Shown: positions 24,566 to 34,144 of the stretch, in pieces | Layout of the letters: each line of letters begins with the position of its first letter | How positions within the stretch are numbered: the first letter of the stretch is position 1 | Assembly (NCBI RefSeq): GCF_001043025.1 | Contig: NZ_JYLD01000006.1 | Coordinates: 186,001 to 250,000 of the forward strand | Reading direction: 5' to 3' | DNA from: Pseudomonas helleri | Lineage (GTDB): Bacteria; Pseudomonadota; Gammaproteobacteria; Pseudomonadales; Pseudomonadaceae | Length of the DNA stretch: 64,000 nucleotides | Notes under the pieces: model-generated | Database searches by the model: none | Told to the model about the DNA's origin: nothing | Seen by the model: the letters and a program-made list of their open reading frames with translations, nothing else | Program-made: the position numbers and the translations under genes

Positions 24566-26754
24566 GTACGTGCTCCTTTTTCGCGGATGACCTGTTGCAG
24601 GCCTTCAACCACTTCTTCGGTGCGGGCACTGGCGGCACGCTCCAGAACTTTGGAAATACTCGGCGAACCTTCACCGCCGGTAACCCGCTGAATCGGCTGG
24701 TCGAGCCAGTCGAAGCAACGGCGTTGCAGTTCGTCTGCCAGCCACCCACCGTAGGACGTGCCACGGGCGCCCTGCTCGACAATCAGCACGTTGTTGGTCT
24801 TGCGGATACTCGCCTCTACCGTGGCCCAGTCAAAACTGGCGCGGTCGAGAAAGCGCAGGTCGATGACCTCGGCGTCGATGCCGGTCTGCTCGACGGCTTC
24901 CATGGAATGCCCGACCATGCTCAGGTAGGTCAGGATGGTCAGCTCGCGGCCTTCGCGGCGAATGGCGGCGGTACCAAACGGGATCTGGTAGTCCAGGTCG
25001 TCACTCGGCACTTCACCGGTCTGGCTGTACAAGTCGACATGTTCGATCACCAGCACCGGGTCTTTGCAGGCCAGCGCGGTGTTCATCAGGCCGATGTAGT
25101 CAAACGGCGTCGACGCGGCGACGATGCGCCAGCCGGGGCTGGTCACGTAAATACCTGCCGGGTCCATGGAGTGCTGCGAGCCGTAGCCGGTGCCCATGGC
25201 GATTTTGGTGCGCAGTACCAAGGGCACGTCGCTTTGCCCGCCGAACATGTGCCGGGCCTTGCCGATCTGGTTGAATACCTGGTCGGCGGCCACCCACATA
25301 AAGTCCGGGTACATGAATTCCACCACCGGTTTGAAACGGCCATCGAGGGCCATCCCGCCGCCAAGGCCGCAGAAGGCGTTTTCGCTGATGGGCGTGCCGA
25401 GAATCCGCTCCGGGAAACGTTCTTTCAAGCCACGGGTGGCGCCGTTGGTGCCGCCCTTGAGGCGATGCACGTCTTCGCCCATGACCACGATGCTGTCGTC
25501 GGTTTCCATGCGCCGGTTCATCACGTCGGCAATCGCGTCGATGAATTTGCGTTTTTCCAGGGTGCCGCTGTAGCTTGCTTGCTCGCACGTGCGGGCATCG
25601 GCCAGCTCGCTGAGGTCGCCACGAATGCCCACGTCACGAAAGTCCGCTGCTGGCCACAGCTCGGGGCGAATCCGCCGTTTGCCCGGCTTGCCGGACGGGT
25701 CCGCTTCAAGCAATTGCGCCGCGGCTTCAGCCATGGCCGCCTTGATGGTTTCACGCAGCGCGGTCAGACCGGCATCGTCGATCAGCGCGCGTTTTTTCAT
25801 TTCAGTGGCCAGGCGGTCCAGCGGGTCGCGGGCACGCCAGTGTTGTTCTTCTTCTTTAGTGCGATAACCGAAGGCGCTACCGGGGAACGGACCATTCTGG
25901 TGGAAGAAACGGTACACGTCGGCTTCGATCACGGTCGGGCCATTGCCGGCACGCATGTGCGCCAGCGCTTGTTGCATGGCCAGGTACACCGCCAGCGGGT
26001 CCATGCCGTCGACTTTCCAGCTCGGGATGTTAAAGCCCAGGCCGCGGGCCGAAAGGCGCGGTTCGGCGGTGGCTTCATCCACCGTGGTCGACACGGCGTA
26101 GAGGTTGTTCTCGATAAAGAAGCACAGCGGCAACTTCCAGGCCGCCGCCAGGTTCATGGTTTCCAGCACCGAACCGATGTTGACCGCGCCATCACCGAAA
26201 TAGGTGACCGCCACGGTGTCGGTCTGCGCATGCCGGTGGGCCCAGGCCGCGCCCGCCGCCAACGGTACACCGCCGCCAACGATCGCGTTGGTGCCCAGGG
26301 CGCCCGCCTCGGCCCATTGCAGGTGCATGGAGCCGCCCCGGCCTTTGCAGAAGCCTTGGGCCAGGCCGAGGATTTCTGCCAGGGTGCGTTGCAGCAAATT
26401 CTGGATCGACGGGTTGACCGGCGCTTTCGGGTCAATGCCTTCGGGCATCAGGTACACCAGCGCCTTGGCCAGAAACTGGTGGTGGCCACGGTGTGAACCG
26501 TTGACTTCATCTGCTGCGCCCAGCGGCACGATCGAACCGACCGCGCCGCCTTCCTGGCCGATGCTGGAGTGCGCCGGACCGTGCACCAGGCCTTCTCCAG
26601 CCAGTTCCAGTACGGTTTCTTCAAATGCCCGGATCAGGTGCAACTGGCTGAGCATGGTGCCCAGCAGCGCGGGGTCGGCCTGCTTCCAGTCGGCGTCGGT
26701 GGTACTCAGCTCGACCCACGGCGATGCCGGCGACAAGGCAACACTATTCGGCAT
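24562..26754 (-). CDS. thiamine-diphosphate E1 dehydrogenase, alpha and beta subunits fused
   Basis: A 730-residue fusion. The alpha part (about 1-370) holds the thiamine-diphosphate motif from GDG at 187-189 to ENN at 215-217. The beta part (about 405-730) starts near KRKFIDAIADVMNRRM and contains VVMGEDV and the segment VLIVEQGARGTSYGGWLADEL. It decarboxylates or cleaves a 2-oxo or acetoin-like substrate and reductively acylates E2. Most relatives encode alpha and beta separately. GGAGAAG lies before ATG 26754. It sits 63 nt after the SDR gene and overlaps the VOC gene. The exact substrate is unknown. Confidence 0.9.
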   Translation of the reverse strand: MPNSVALSPASPWVELSTTDADWKQADPALLGTMLSQLHLIRAFEETVLELAGEGLVHGPAHSSIGQEGGAVGSIVPLGAADEVNGSHRGHHQFLAKALVYLMPEGIDPKAPVNPSIQNLLQRTLAEILGLAQGFCKGRGGSMHLQWAEAGALGTNAIVGGGVPLAAGAAWAHRHAQTDTVAVTYFGDGAVNIGSVLETMNLAAAWKLPLCFFIENNLYAVSTTVDEATAEPRLSARGLGFNIPSWKVDGMDPLAVYLAMQQALAHMRAGNGPTVIEADVYRFFHQNGPFPGSAFGYRTKEEEQHWRARDPLDRLATEMKKRALIDDAGLTALRETIKAAMAEAAAQLLEADPSGKPGKRRIRPELWPAADFRDVGIRGDLSELADARTCEQASYSGTLEKRKFIDAIADVMNRRMETDDSIVVMGEDVHRLKGGTNGATRGLKERFPERILGTPISENAFCGLGGGMALDGRFKPVVEFMYPDFMWVAADQVFNQIGKARHMFGGQSDVPLVLRTKIAMGTGYGSQHSMDPAGIYVTSPGWRIVAASTPFDYIGLMNTALACKDPVLVIEHVDLYSQTGEVPSDDLDYQIPFGTAAIRREGRELTILTYLSMVGHSMEAVEQTGIDAEVIDLRFLDRASFDWATVEASIRKTNNVLIVEQGARGTSYGGWLADELQRRCFDWLDQPIQRVTGGEGSPSISKVLERAASARTEEVVEGLQQVIREKGART

Positions 26755-26817
26755 GTTTACTTCTCCACAAAGAACTCAAAGCGACCGGCCCCTGCGGGCC
26801 GGCACAACGAAGGAAAG

Positions 26818-27630
26818 CTAGAAACCGTTAGCGGTCCAGCCGCCGTCCGAGACGTAGATTTGCCCGGTAATGAAGGTCGCGCTGCCAGAGGCCAGAAACA
26901 GCGCCAGCTCGGCCATTTCGCCCGGTTCACCCAGGCGGTGCAGCGGCGTGCGCTTGCTCAGGGCGTCAACATCCAGACGGCCTGCGCGTTGCAGTTCATC
27001 GACCAGCGGAGTGCGGGTGTAACCAGGCCCGATGGCGTTGACGCGGATACCGTGGCGCGCCCACTCGACGGCCAGGCATTTGGTCATGGACACCACCGCC
27101 GCTTTGGTCGAGCAGTACGCGGTGCGCTCTGCGGAGTGCGACACGCCCCACATCGACGAGGTGTTGATGATCACGCCCGCTTGCTGCTCGATCATGTGCC
27201 GGGCAGCCGCCTGGGCGCAGATGAACACGCTGCTGAAGTTGATCTCTACGGCCCGGCGCCATTCGGCCGGGGTGATGTCGAGGGACGGTTTGTTGATGGA
27301 AACACCGGCGTTGTTGAGCAGCACGTCAATGCGCCCGAAGCACGCCTTGGCGTGAGCAAAGGCTGCGTCAATGGCGTCTTCGTCAGTTACCGACGCCTCG
27401 AAGCATTCAACCCGGGACTCAGGGAATCCTTGCTGGAGCTCGCCCTTGGCATCGGCCATGGCCTGAGCGTTGATATCGATCAGCAGCAAATGTGCGCCGT
27501 TGCGCGCAAAGCCTTTGGCGAGGGCCAGACCAATGCCGCTGCCGCCGCCGGTGACCACCACCACTTTGTCCTGGATGCCGGCATAGGCGCTGTGCTGGAA
27601 AACAGGTGCAGAGCTATCTGAATGGGACAT
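26818..27630 (-). CDS. short-chain dehydrogenase/reductase, first gene of the E1-E2-E3 operon
   Basis: A 270-residue classical SDR. The cofactor motif is VVVTGGGSGIGLALAKGFARNG (TGxxxGIG), NNAG is present, and the catalytic Tyr and Lys are in YCSTK with the Ser in NTSSMWG. An Asp after the second strand (LLLIDINAQ) suggests NAD(H). It probably oxidises a hydroxyl to the ketone consumed by the dehydrogenase complex encoded downstream. It has a candidate GntR operator 25-56 nt before its start, and so heads the operon. Confidence 0.88.
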   Translation of the reverse strand: MSHSDSSAPVFQHSAYAGIQDKVVVVTGGGSGIGLALAKGFARNGAHLLLIDINAQAMADAKGELQQGFPESRVECFEASVTDEDAIDAAFAHAKACFGRIDVLLNNAGVSINKPSLDITPAEWRRAVEINFSSVFICAQAAARHMIEQQAGVIINTSSMWGVSHSAERTAYCSTKAAVVSMTKCLAVEWARHGIRVNAIGPGYTRTPLVDELQRAGRLDVDALSKRTPLHRLGEPGEMAELALFLASGSATFITGQIYVSDGGWTANGF

Positions 27631-27654
27631 GAGGTTCTCACTTATTTTTATAGC

Positions 27655-27686
27655 TGGTCATACATTTGAATTAACTTGTCAGACCA
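27655..27686. promoter_or_regulatory. candidate GntR operator pair before the SDR-E1-E2-E3 operon
   Basis: TGGTCATAC (27655-27663) and TGTCAGACCA (27677-27686) start exactly 22 nt apart and together form a spaced inverted repeat TGGTC...GACCA. The same pair with the same spacing precedes the ABC/porin operon at 34145-34176. The motif fits FadR-type GntR sites (GTC-N-GAC core). Confidence 0.65.
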
Positions 27687-27756
27687 GTGACGAAAAACTA
27701 ACCCGCAGTAAGGGCTCTGTCAAAGGAAATTGTTACCGGATCAGTCAACTTGCCGA

Positions 27757-28998
27757 TCAAAACAGCGCGAGGCTGTAGCTGACGATCAGGCGGTTATCGT
27801 CCACTGACGGGCCGAAACTGGAGCGCACCATGGCGTTTCTCCAGCGCAGGCCCAGGTTTTTCAGGGGGCCGCTCTGGATCACGTACGACACGTCAAAGTC
27901 GCGCTCCCATTCCTTGCCGGTGTTGCTGCCCGCCACCAGTACATTGTCGCCACTGACGTAACGCACAAAGGTGGTCAGCCCCGGGATGCCCATGGCGACA
28001 AAGTTGTAGTCGTAACGCAGTTGCCAGGCTTTTTCCTGGGCGGAGGCGAAATTGCGCACCTGAACATCGCTGGGCAACACAGTGGTGGTCGGGCTGAGCC
28101 AGATGGTTCCGTCATCGCCATACATGCGCTGCCAGGCAGCCATTACCGTGTGCCCGCCATGGGCGGCGCTGAGGGTGGTGAAGAACGAGCGGTTGTCGAT
28201 TTTGCCGGCCTTGGCATCGCCCTGCTCTTCTGAGTCGAGCAAGCCGATATTGGTGCCCAGGGTCCAGTCGCCTACAGGTTGTTTGTGGGTGAACTGGATA
28301 AAGCGCTGCCGGTAAATATCCTCCAGCTCGGCGCCCCACAGGCCGACCATGGTGCGTTCCTGGTTGAAGCGGTATTCACCGCCCAAATAGTTGTAACGGT
28401 CAGAGGTGGCGAAGGCGCGGCCATCGATAAACATGTCTTCGCGGTTGCTGGAATTACGCTGGGTGAAGGAGCGCATCTGCCCGGCATTCAGGGTCAGGCC
28501 GGTGATTTCCTTGGAGGTCAGCATCGCCCCCTGAAACGTCTGCGGCAGCAGGCGCGCATCGTTGTATTGGAGGATCGGCAGGCTGGGCAGCAGTTCACCG
28601 ACTTTCAGTTCGGTCTTCGACATCTTTAATTTCAGCGCCGCGCCCAGGCTGGAAAAGTCATCCGCCGAGCCTTTGCCGTCGGCAGGCAGCAACAGCGTGC
28701 CCGCACGCCCTCCACCACTGTCGAGCTTGACCCCGAGGCGGCCGATCAGGTCGACGCCCACCCCCACAAGCCCTTGGGTGTAGCCAGACTGCGCATTGAG
28801 CAGAAAGCCCTGCGCCCATTCCTCGCTCTTGGCCTGGCTGGCGTTGCTGTCACGAAAGTCGCGATTGAAGTAGAAGTTGCGCATCAGCACGTTGGCCGTG
28901 GCGTCCTCGATAAACCCATGCTCCTGCGCCAGAACCAGGCCCGGCAAGGTGCTCAGCAACAGCAGGGGGTGTGCGGCGATGTATTTATTCAGGTTCAT
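27757..28998 (-). CDS. OprD-family outer-membrane porin
   Basis: A 413-residue protein with a signal peptide (AAHPLLLLSTLPGLVLAQ) and OprD features: GFIEDATANVLMRNFYFNRDFRDSNA, the AEEWAQGFLLN-like segment, and a final strand RLIVSYSLALF ending in Phe. OprD/Opd porins admit basic amino acids or carboxylates. ATG 28998 gives the signal peptide; the 45 codons further upstream are not porin-like. It lies last in the ABC importer operon, 119 nt after LivF, so it probably passes the same substrate across the outer membrane. Confidence 0.88.
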   Translation of the reverse strand: MNLNKYIAAHPLLLLSTLPGLVLAQEHGFIEDATANVLMRNFYFNRDFRDSNASQAKSEEWAQGFLLNAQSGYTQGLVGVGVDLIGRLGVKLDSGGGRAGTLLLPADGKGSADDFSSLGAALKLKMSKTELKVGELLPSLPILQYNDARLLPQTFQGAMLTSKEITGLTLNAGQMRSFTQRNSSNREDMFIDGRAFATSDRYNYLGGEYRFNQERTMVGLWGAELEDIYRQRFIQFTHKQPVGDWTLGTNIGLLDSEEQGDAKAGKIDNRSFFTTLSAAHGGHTVMAAWQRMYGDDGTIWLSPTTTVLPSDVQVRNFASAQEKAWQLRYDYNFVAMGIPGLTTFVRYVSGDNVLVAGSNTGKEWERDFDVSYVIQSGPLKNLGLRWRNAMVRSSFGPSVDDNRLIVSYSLALF

Positions 28999-29117
28999 TT
29001 TTATTGTTTTTCCTGTTGGATTTAAGACGCAGAAACCCCTGGCGAACGCGTGTTTCGCCATACCGTCGGGGGGAATTGGCAGGCGAACCTGCCGGGTTGA
29101 ATGTTGCGGCTGGCGCT

Positions 29118-29840
29118 CTAGACCGCCAGCCACTCCTTCATCAAATCGGGGTCGTCGGTCAGCGCTTGCGGCGTGCCTTCAAAAACAATCTGCCCGTGGC
29201 CCATCACGCAGACCCGCGAAGACACCTTCAGGGCGATGGTCAGCTTTTGCTCCACCAGCAGGATCGATACCCCGCGGTGGTGGATGTCGCGAATGGCCTC
29301 TGCCACCACCGCCACGATCTTCGGCGCCAGGCCTTCGGTGGGCTCATCGATCAGCAGCACCTTCGGGCAACCCAGCAGCGAGCGGCACAAGGTAAGCATT
29401 TGCTGCTCGCCGCCCGAGAGGTTGCCCGCGCCGGTGTTACGACGCTCCCGCAGCCTCGGGAAAAACTCGAACATCTGCTCGACCGTCCATGCCGTGGCGC
29501 CCGGCGTCGGCTCTTGCTGGCCCATGCGCAGGTTTTCTTCGACGCTGAGGTTGGCAAACACTTCGCGCTCTTCCGGGACAAAACCGACCCCGGCCCGACT
29601 GACCCGATACGGCCTGAGCCCGGTCAACTCACGGCCCGCCAGCTGGATGCTGCCCGCGCTGGCAGGCACCAGGCCCATCACCGCTTTCATGGTGGTGGAG
29701 CGCCCGGCGCCATTGCGCCCCAGCAAGCTGACCACTTCGTTGTGGCCGATGTTGAGGTTGACCCCGTGCAGCACGTGGCTCTTGCCGTAATGCACATGCA
29801 GGTCGCTGATCGACAGCAGGTTTTGCGGGGTCGCACTCAT
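29118..29840 (-). CDS. branched-chain-type ABC ATPase, LivF family
   Basis: About 240 residues: Walker A GRNGAGRST, signature LSGGEQQML, Walker B VLLIDEPT and the LivF-type EGLAPKIV segment. Walker A has Arg (GAGRST) where Lys is nearly invariant; if real, this would impair ATP hydrolysis in this half. ATG 29840 is chosen because it makes an ATGA overlap with LivG and has GAGGAG eight bases upstream; ATG 29846 is possible. Confidence 0.88.
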   Translation of the reverse strand: MSATPQNLLSISDLHVHYGKSHVLHGVNLNIGHNEVVSLLGRNGAGRSTTMKAVMGLVPASAGSIQLAGRELTGLRPYRVSRAGVGFVPEEREVFANLSVEENLRMGQQEPTPGATAWTVEQMFEFFPRLRERRNTGAGNLSGGEQQMLTLCRSLLGCPKVLLIDEPTEGLAPKIVAVVAEAIRDIHHRGVSILLVEQKLTIALKVSSRVCVMGHGQIVFEGTPQALTDDPDLMKEWLAV

Positions 29841-30592
29841 GCGCATTGCTCCTCACCCAGATAGGCTTCCTGTACCCGGCGATCTGCACGGATTTCATCC
29901 GGCGTACCGGTGGCGATGACCTGGCCATACACCAGCACGCTGATGCGGTCGCACAGCGAAAACACCACGTCCATGTCGTGCTCGACAATCAGCAAAGATC
30001 GGCCTTGGGTCACCTCACGAATCAGCTGCAAGGCGTAGTCGGTTTCTTCGTGAGACATGCCCGCCATGGGCTCGTCGAGCAGGATCACCCGCGGGTCACT
30101 GGCCAGGGTCATGCCGATTTCCAGTGCACGCTGCTCGGAGTAAGACAACTCCGCCGCACACACGCTTTGCTTGTCTTGCAGGCGCACTTGCTCCAGCAGC
30201 TTTTCGGTCTGCTCGCGCACCTCGGGGTAACGCTGGACCGAGCGCCAGAAGTGGTACTGCATGTGGTGCTTGCGCATGACGGCAATGCGCAGGTTTTCGA
30301 ACACCGTCAGCCCCGGAAAAATGTTGGTGATCTGAAACGAGCGCGACAGCCCCAAATGGTTGATGTGCTCCGGCGAGCGCCCCTGAATCGGCGTATCGCC
30401 CAGCACGATCTTGCCGCTGGTGGGCTGCAACTGCCCGGAGATCAAGTGGAACAACGTCGACTTGCCCGCACCGTTGGGGCCAATCACCGCATGCCGTTCG
30501 CCGTCGCGCAGTTCAAGCTCTGCGCCGCGAATGATGTGGGCCTCGCCAAAGGATTTGTGCACGTCGTGTAACTGCAGAATCGCGCGGCTCAT
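29837..30592 (-). CDS. branched-chain-type ABC ATPase, LivG family
   Basis: A 251-residue ATPase with Walker A GPNGAGKST, a signature region read as LSYSEQRALEIGMTLA (the LSGGQ position is LSYSEQ, common in LivG relatives of aromatic and urea importers), and Walker B VILLDEPMAGMS. It energises the LivHM channel with LivF. It overlaps both neighbours by 4 nt. Confidence 0.9.
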   Translation of the reverse strand: MSRAILQLHDVHKSFGEAHIIRGAELELRDGERHAVIGPNGAGKSTLFHLISGQLQPTSGKIVLGDTPIQGRSPEHINHLGLSRSFQITNIFPGLTVFENLRIAVMRKHHMQYHFWRSVQRYPEVREQTEKLLEQVRLQDKQSVCAAELSYSEQRALEIGMTLASDPRVILLDEPMAGMSHEETDYALQLIREVTQGRSLLIVEHDMDVVFSLCDRISVLVYGQVIATGTPDEIRADRRVQEAYLGEEQCA

Positions 30593-31866
30593 GGGGCATC
30601 TCCTTCGGCTTGCAGCGTGAGTGCGGCAGGTTTGGACCCGTGTTCATCGTCCAGCAGTCGCAGCCATTGGCGCCGTGCCAGTTTGAGCATCAACAACCCG
30701 GCCAGGCCCAGCAGCAGCGGCATGGCCCAGGTCAGTGGCGAACCGGGCAACCAGTCGCGGCCAAACAGGCTGATGGCGGGCCACGGCTGACCGGCAATCA
30801 GCAGCGCCTGGTAATCCTGGCTGAACACCCGTTGCAAGGTTTCGATGGCAAACACCACGGCCAGGCTCACCAGCGCAGCCGTCAGCAACGCCGTCACGGC
30901 GGCAGGGATCACTGCCAGCCAGCCGTTGCGCCGGATCTGCGCACTCCAGGCCAGCACCAGCCCGGCCAGACCGCTGGGCATAAACATCATCACCAGCACG
31001 AACAACAGGCCCTGATAGAGCAACCAGGATTGGGTGAGGTCGGAGGCGGCGTTGCCAAAAAAGGTCATCAAGGCCGCGCCCAGAACCGGCCCGAGGAACA
31101 CGTTGACCCCACCGATATAGGTGTTGAGGACCACCTCGGCGGAATAGTGCATATCAAACAGCACGTAGTTGGCCGACTCCAGATTCAGGGCCTGCAAGCC
31201 ACCGGCGATCCCGGAAAACATCGCTGACAGGGCAAACACCAGCACCCGCAAACGGTGCACGTTGTAGCCGAGAAATTGCAGCCGGTGACCGTTCTCGCGC
31301 AGGGCGAAAGTCAGGCGGCCCATGGGCGTCAGGGTGAAGGCGTAGAGCAAGGCAATCGACATCACCACCCACACCAGGGTCAGGTAATAGACTTGGGTCG
31401 CATCGCCAAAATCCAGGCCCCACGCCGGGCTGCGCATGGACGAAATACCCGCTTCACCGCCAAACAGCGCGCTCAGGTGCGGAGCCAGCGAGTGCAGCAA
31501 CTCGGCCAGCGCCAGGGTGATCATCGAGAAGTACACACCAGCGCGTTTGGTCGCGAACCAGCCCGCGCACACCCCGCAGATAAAACCACCCAGAGCGCCG
31601 ATCAGCGGCAGCAAAGGTGTTGGCAGCAGGCCATGACCATTGAGCGCGTTCATCGCGTGCAGCGTGGCAAACGAGCCGACGCCAAAGTACGCCGCGTGGC
31701 CAAACGAAAGCATGCCGCCCTGCCCGCACAGCAGGTTAAAGGCGCAGGCAAACAAGGCCGCGATCAGCATCTGAATGGCCGCGTTGACCATCGACACCGG
31801 TACAACAGCGGGCACCACGACGAGGGCCAGCAGCAAGACCAGCAGCAGGATTTTTGTGAGTTTCAT
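30589..31866 (-). CDS. branched-chain-type ABC permease, LivM family
   Basis: A 425-residue inner-membrane protein, hydrophobic through most of its length. Family hallmarks are AFNLLCGQGGMLSFGHAAYFGVGSFA near the N-terminus and NYVLFDMHYSAEVVLNTYIGGVNVFLGPVLGA. The C-terminal third after residue 300 is longer than in typical LivM (about 300-360 residues) and carries two extra hydrophobic segments. It forms the channel with LivH, three bases after that gene. Confidence 0.88.
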   Translation of the reverse strand: MKLTKILLLVLLLALVVVPAVVPVSMVNAAIQMLIAALFACAFNLLCGQGGMLSFGHAAYFGVGSFATLHAMNALNGHGLLPTPLLPLIGALGGFICGVCAGWFATKRAGVYFSMITLALAELLHSLAPHLSALFGGEAGISSMRSPAWGLDFGDATQVYYLTLVWVVMSIALLYAFTLTPMGRLTFALRENGHRLQFLGYNVHRLRVLVFALSAMFSGIAGGLQALNLESANYVLFDMHYSAEVVLNTYIGGVNVFLGPVLGAALMTFFGNAASDLTQSWLLYQGLLFVLVMMFMPSGLAGLVLAWSAQIRRNGWLAVIPAAVTALLTAALVSLAVVFAIETLQRVFSQDYQALLIAGQPWPAISLFGRDWLPGSPLTWAMPLLLGLAGLLMLKLARRQWLRLLDDEHGSKPAALTLQAEGDAP

Positions 31867-31869
31867 GGT

Positions 31870-32811
31870 CTACCCCTTCTCGCCCATTAACCCGGATGGC
31901 CGGATCAGCAAAATCAGCAGCATCAGCGCAAATGGAATGGTGGCCGCAACGCTGGACACCTTGAGGGTCATCAAACCGCCCATTTGCTGCGCCCATTCAC
32001 CGGCACCAAACAGACCGAACACTGACGCCAGGCTGAGGTCCACGCCCACCGCGAAGGATGAAATCAGGCCGATCAACAGCGAGGCCACCATCGCCCCGGC
32101 CATTGAGCCCAAACCGCCGACCACCACCACGACAAACACAATCACCCCAAGCTCCAGCGCCATGTTCGGGTTGGTGGTGTAGAAGGCGCCCGCCAGTGCA
32201 CCGGCCAGCCCGGCAAGGGCCGCGCCGATGCCGAACACCGCCATGAACACCAGCGGCACGTTATGCCCCAGGGCCTCGGCCATTTGTGGGCGATGGATTG
32301 CTGCGCGCACCACGATGCCGACCCGGGTGCGGGTCAGCAGCAGATAGATCAGGGCAAATACCAGCAGCGAGACAATGCCCATCAGCAGCCGGTAGAACGG
32401 ATAGTCGGTGCTGAACACCTGGAACGCGGCGAAGTTGAGGAACTCCGGCACCCGGTATTCCACCGAGAAGTTGCCGTAGAACAACTTGATCAGCTCAACA
32501 ATGATGAACGTCAGGCCAAAGGTCAGCAGCAGTTCGTGAGCGTGCCCGTACTTGTGCACGCGGCGCAGGAAGAAGCGCTCGACAATCACCCCGATCAGCC
32601 CCACCAGCACGGTCGAAAGCAGCACCGCGCCGACAAAGCCGACGTATTTTTGCAGGGTGTAGGCCAGGTAGGCACCCACCATATAAAAGGAGGCATGGGC
32701 GAAATTGAGCACGCCCATCATGCCAAAGATCAGCGTCAGGCCAGCTGAAACCATGAACAGCAGCAGGCCGTAGATCACGCCGTTAAGCAGTGAAACTGTG
32801 AGGAATTCCAT
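31870..32811 (-). CDS. branched-chain-type ABC permease, LivH family
   Basis: A 313-residue permease starting MEFLTVSLLNGVIYGLLLF, with GMMGVLNFAHASFYMVGAYLAY and the conserved GLGSMAGAMVASLLIGLI region. ATG 32811 has GGAG six bases upstream; the frame extends to 32859 without family residues. It follows the binding-protein gene by 59 nt. Confidence 0.9.
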   Translation of the reverse strand: MEFLTVSLLNGVIYGLLLFMVSAGLTLIFGMMGVLNFAHASFYMVGAYLAYTLQKYVGFVGAVLLSTVLVGLIGVIVERFFLRRVHKYGHAHELLLTFGLTFIIVELIKLFYGNFSVEYRVPEFLNFAAFQVFSTDYPFYRLLMGIVSLLVFALIYLLLTRTRVGIVVRAAIHRPQMAEALGHNVPLVFMAVFGIGAALAGLAGALAGAFYTTNPNMALELGVIVFVVVVVGGLGSMAGAMVASLLIGLISSFAVGVDLSLASVFGLFGAGEWAQQMGGLMTLKVSSVAATIPFALMLLILLIRPSGLMGEKG

Positions 32812-32870
32812 AGGCGACTCCAGCGCTCGCGATGGACAAAAAGGCGTGCCGGGTGGCACGCCAGGCGGCG

Positions 32871-34112
32871 TCAGTCGGGCCGTTGCATGCGGCAGTCAGC
32901 TTGCACCGGCGCTGCGGCTTCATCGGCGCTGAACGACTTGATCGGGACAAAGCCCATGTCAGTGCCGTCAACCTTGTAGCGCGCGTCTTTGGAGACCACC
33001 GACACCACGAACGGCATCAACAGTTGGTGGTCTTCGGCGCGCATGCGCACGGCACCCAGCGGGTTGCTGTCGCTGGCTTTTTCCAGGGCCAGGGCGAAGC
33101 TGCGGGTGTTGAGGCGGCCGTCTTCAGCCGGCAAGGTTTTCAGCACATTGCCCACCATCTGCAAGGCGAACACGGTTTGCGGCTCGATATAGGCTGGCAG
33201 GTGCCCGGTCTTGGCCTGGTACTCGGTGGCGAATTTCTCGCCCTGCTCGCCTGCGGCTTCAATGTTGAACGGGTGCGAAACGTAATGCCCCAACGCAACA
33301 TCACCGGCGTTCGCCAGGTTGCCTGGCTGATCGAGGAAGGCGGTGCCAAAGCGCAGTTTGAGGCCCGCCGCACGGCTGGCTTTCATCAGCAAGAGCAAGT
33401 CGTTGCCCCAGTTACCGGTGAGCACGGTTTCAGCGCCAGAGGCCTGGATACGGGCGATGTAAGGGGCGAAATCCTGAACTTTCTGGGTGTCGTGCAGGCT
33501 TTTGCCCACCAACTGATAACCCCCCGCCGCGGCGTTGTCGGTGATGGCTTTTTCCATGTCCTGGCCCCAGCTGTAGTTCTGGTTCATGGAATAGACTTTA
33601 GTGCCCAGGGTGCCGGCTTCTTTCATGGCTGCCACCAGGGTTTTGACCCGGATTGGCGCGTTGCCGTTGAAGCGGAAGTGGTAGAAGTGGCATTTGCTGC
33701 CGGTGAGTTCCAGGGCCTCACCGCCGACGTTGAGGAACACGACCTCTTTGCCCTTGTTGCGCAGGTTGTACTTGCGCACATCTTCTGTGATTTGCCCGGC
33801 CGCCACTGACGAGGCGCCCTGAACGATCATTTGTGCGCCGCTACCAATTGCAGCCTTGAGTTTTTCGGAAGCGCCGGCCGGGGTGCCCTGGCTATCGAAT
33901 TCGAGCAGCTGGATGGGTTCACCATTCCAGCCACCTTCAGCGTTCAGGCGATCGATCTGGAAGCGCGTGGCAGCCCGGAACATTTGCCCGGTGGCGGCGG
34001 AGGGTCCCGACAGGGTCTCGACCAACGCTACTTTCAAAGGATCAGCGCAGGCGATACCGGCGAGCAGGGTCGTGCCGAAGGTGAGCAGACGCAGCGTGGT
34101 CTTTGTGTGCAT
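32871..34112 (-). CDS. periplasmic binding protein, LivJ-like (Peripla_BP_6 type)
   Basis: A 413-residue binding protein with a signal peptide (LRLLTFGTTLLAGIACA) and family motifs: LKVALVETLSGPSAATGQMFRAATRFQIDRLNAEGG and MIVQGASSVAAGQITEDV. Relatives bind branched amino acids, amides, urea or aromatic acids. It is the first gene of the operon SBP-LivH-LivM-LivG-LivF-OprD. A candidate GntR operator pair lies 33-64 nt before the start codon, so its ligand is probably the substrate of the whole regulon. Confidence 0.9.
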   Translation of the reverse strand: MHTKTTLRLLTFGTTLLAGIACADPLKVALVETLSGPSAATGQMFRAATRFQIDRLNAEGGWNGEPIQLLEFDSQGTPAGASEKLKAAIGSGAQMIVQGASSVAAGQITEDVRKYNLRNKGKEVVFLNVGGEALELTGSKCHFYHFRFNGNAPIRVKTLVAAMKEAGTLGTKVYSMNQNYSWGQDMEKAITDNAAAGGYQLVGKSLHDTQKVQDFAPYIARIQASGAETVLTGNWGNDLLLLMKASRAAGLKLRFGTAFLDQPGNLANAGDVALGHYVSHPFNIEAAGEQGEKFATEYQAKTGHLPAYIEPQTVFALQMVGNVLKTLPAEDGRLNTRSFALALEKASDSNPLGAVRMRAEDHQLLMPFVVSVVSKDARYKVDGTDMGFVPIKSFSADEAAAPVQADCRMQRPD

Positions 34113-34144
34113 GGAAGCCTCGTTTTTTATTTTTATGTACGATC

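Noticed and set aside
24595..26496. 633-codon open frame on the plus strand
   Set aside because: It is antisense to the fused E1 gene, whose thiamine and beta-subunit motifs are clear. The opposite frame is open only because of high GC codon bias.
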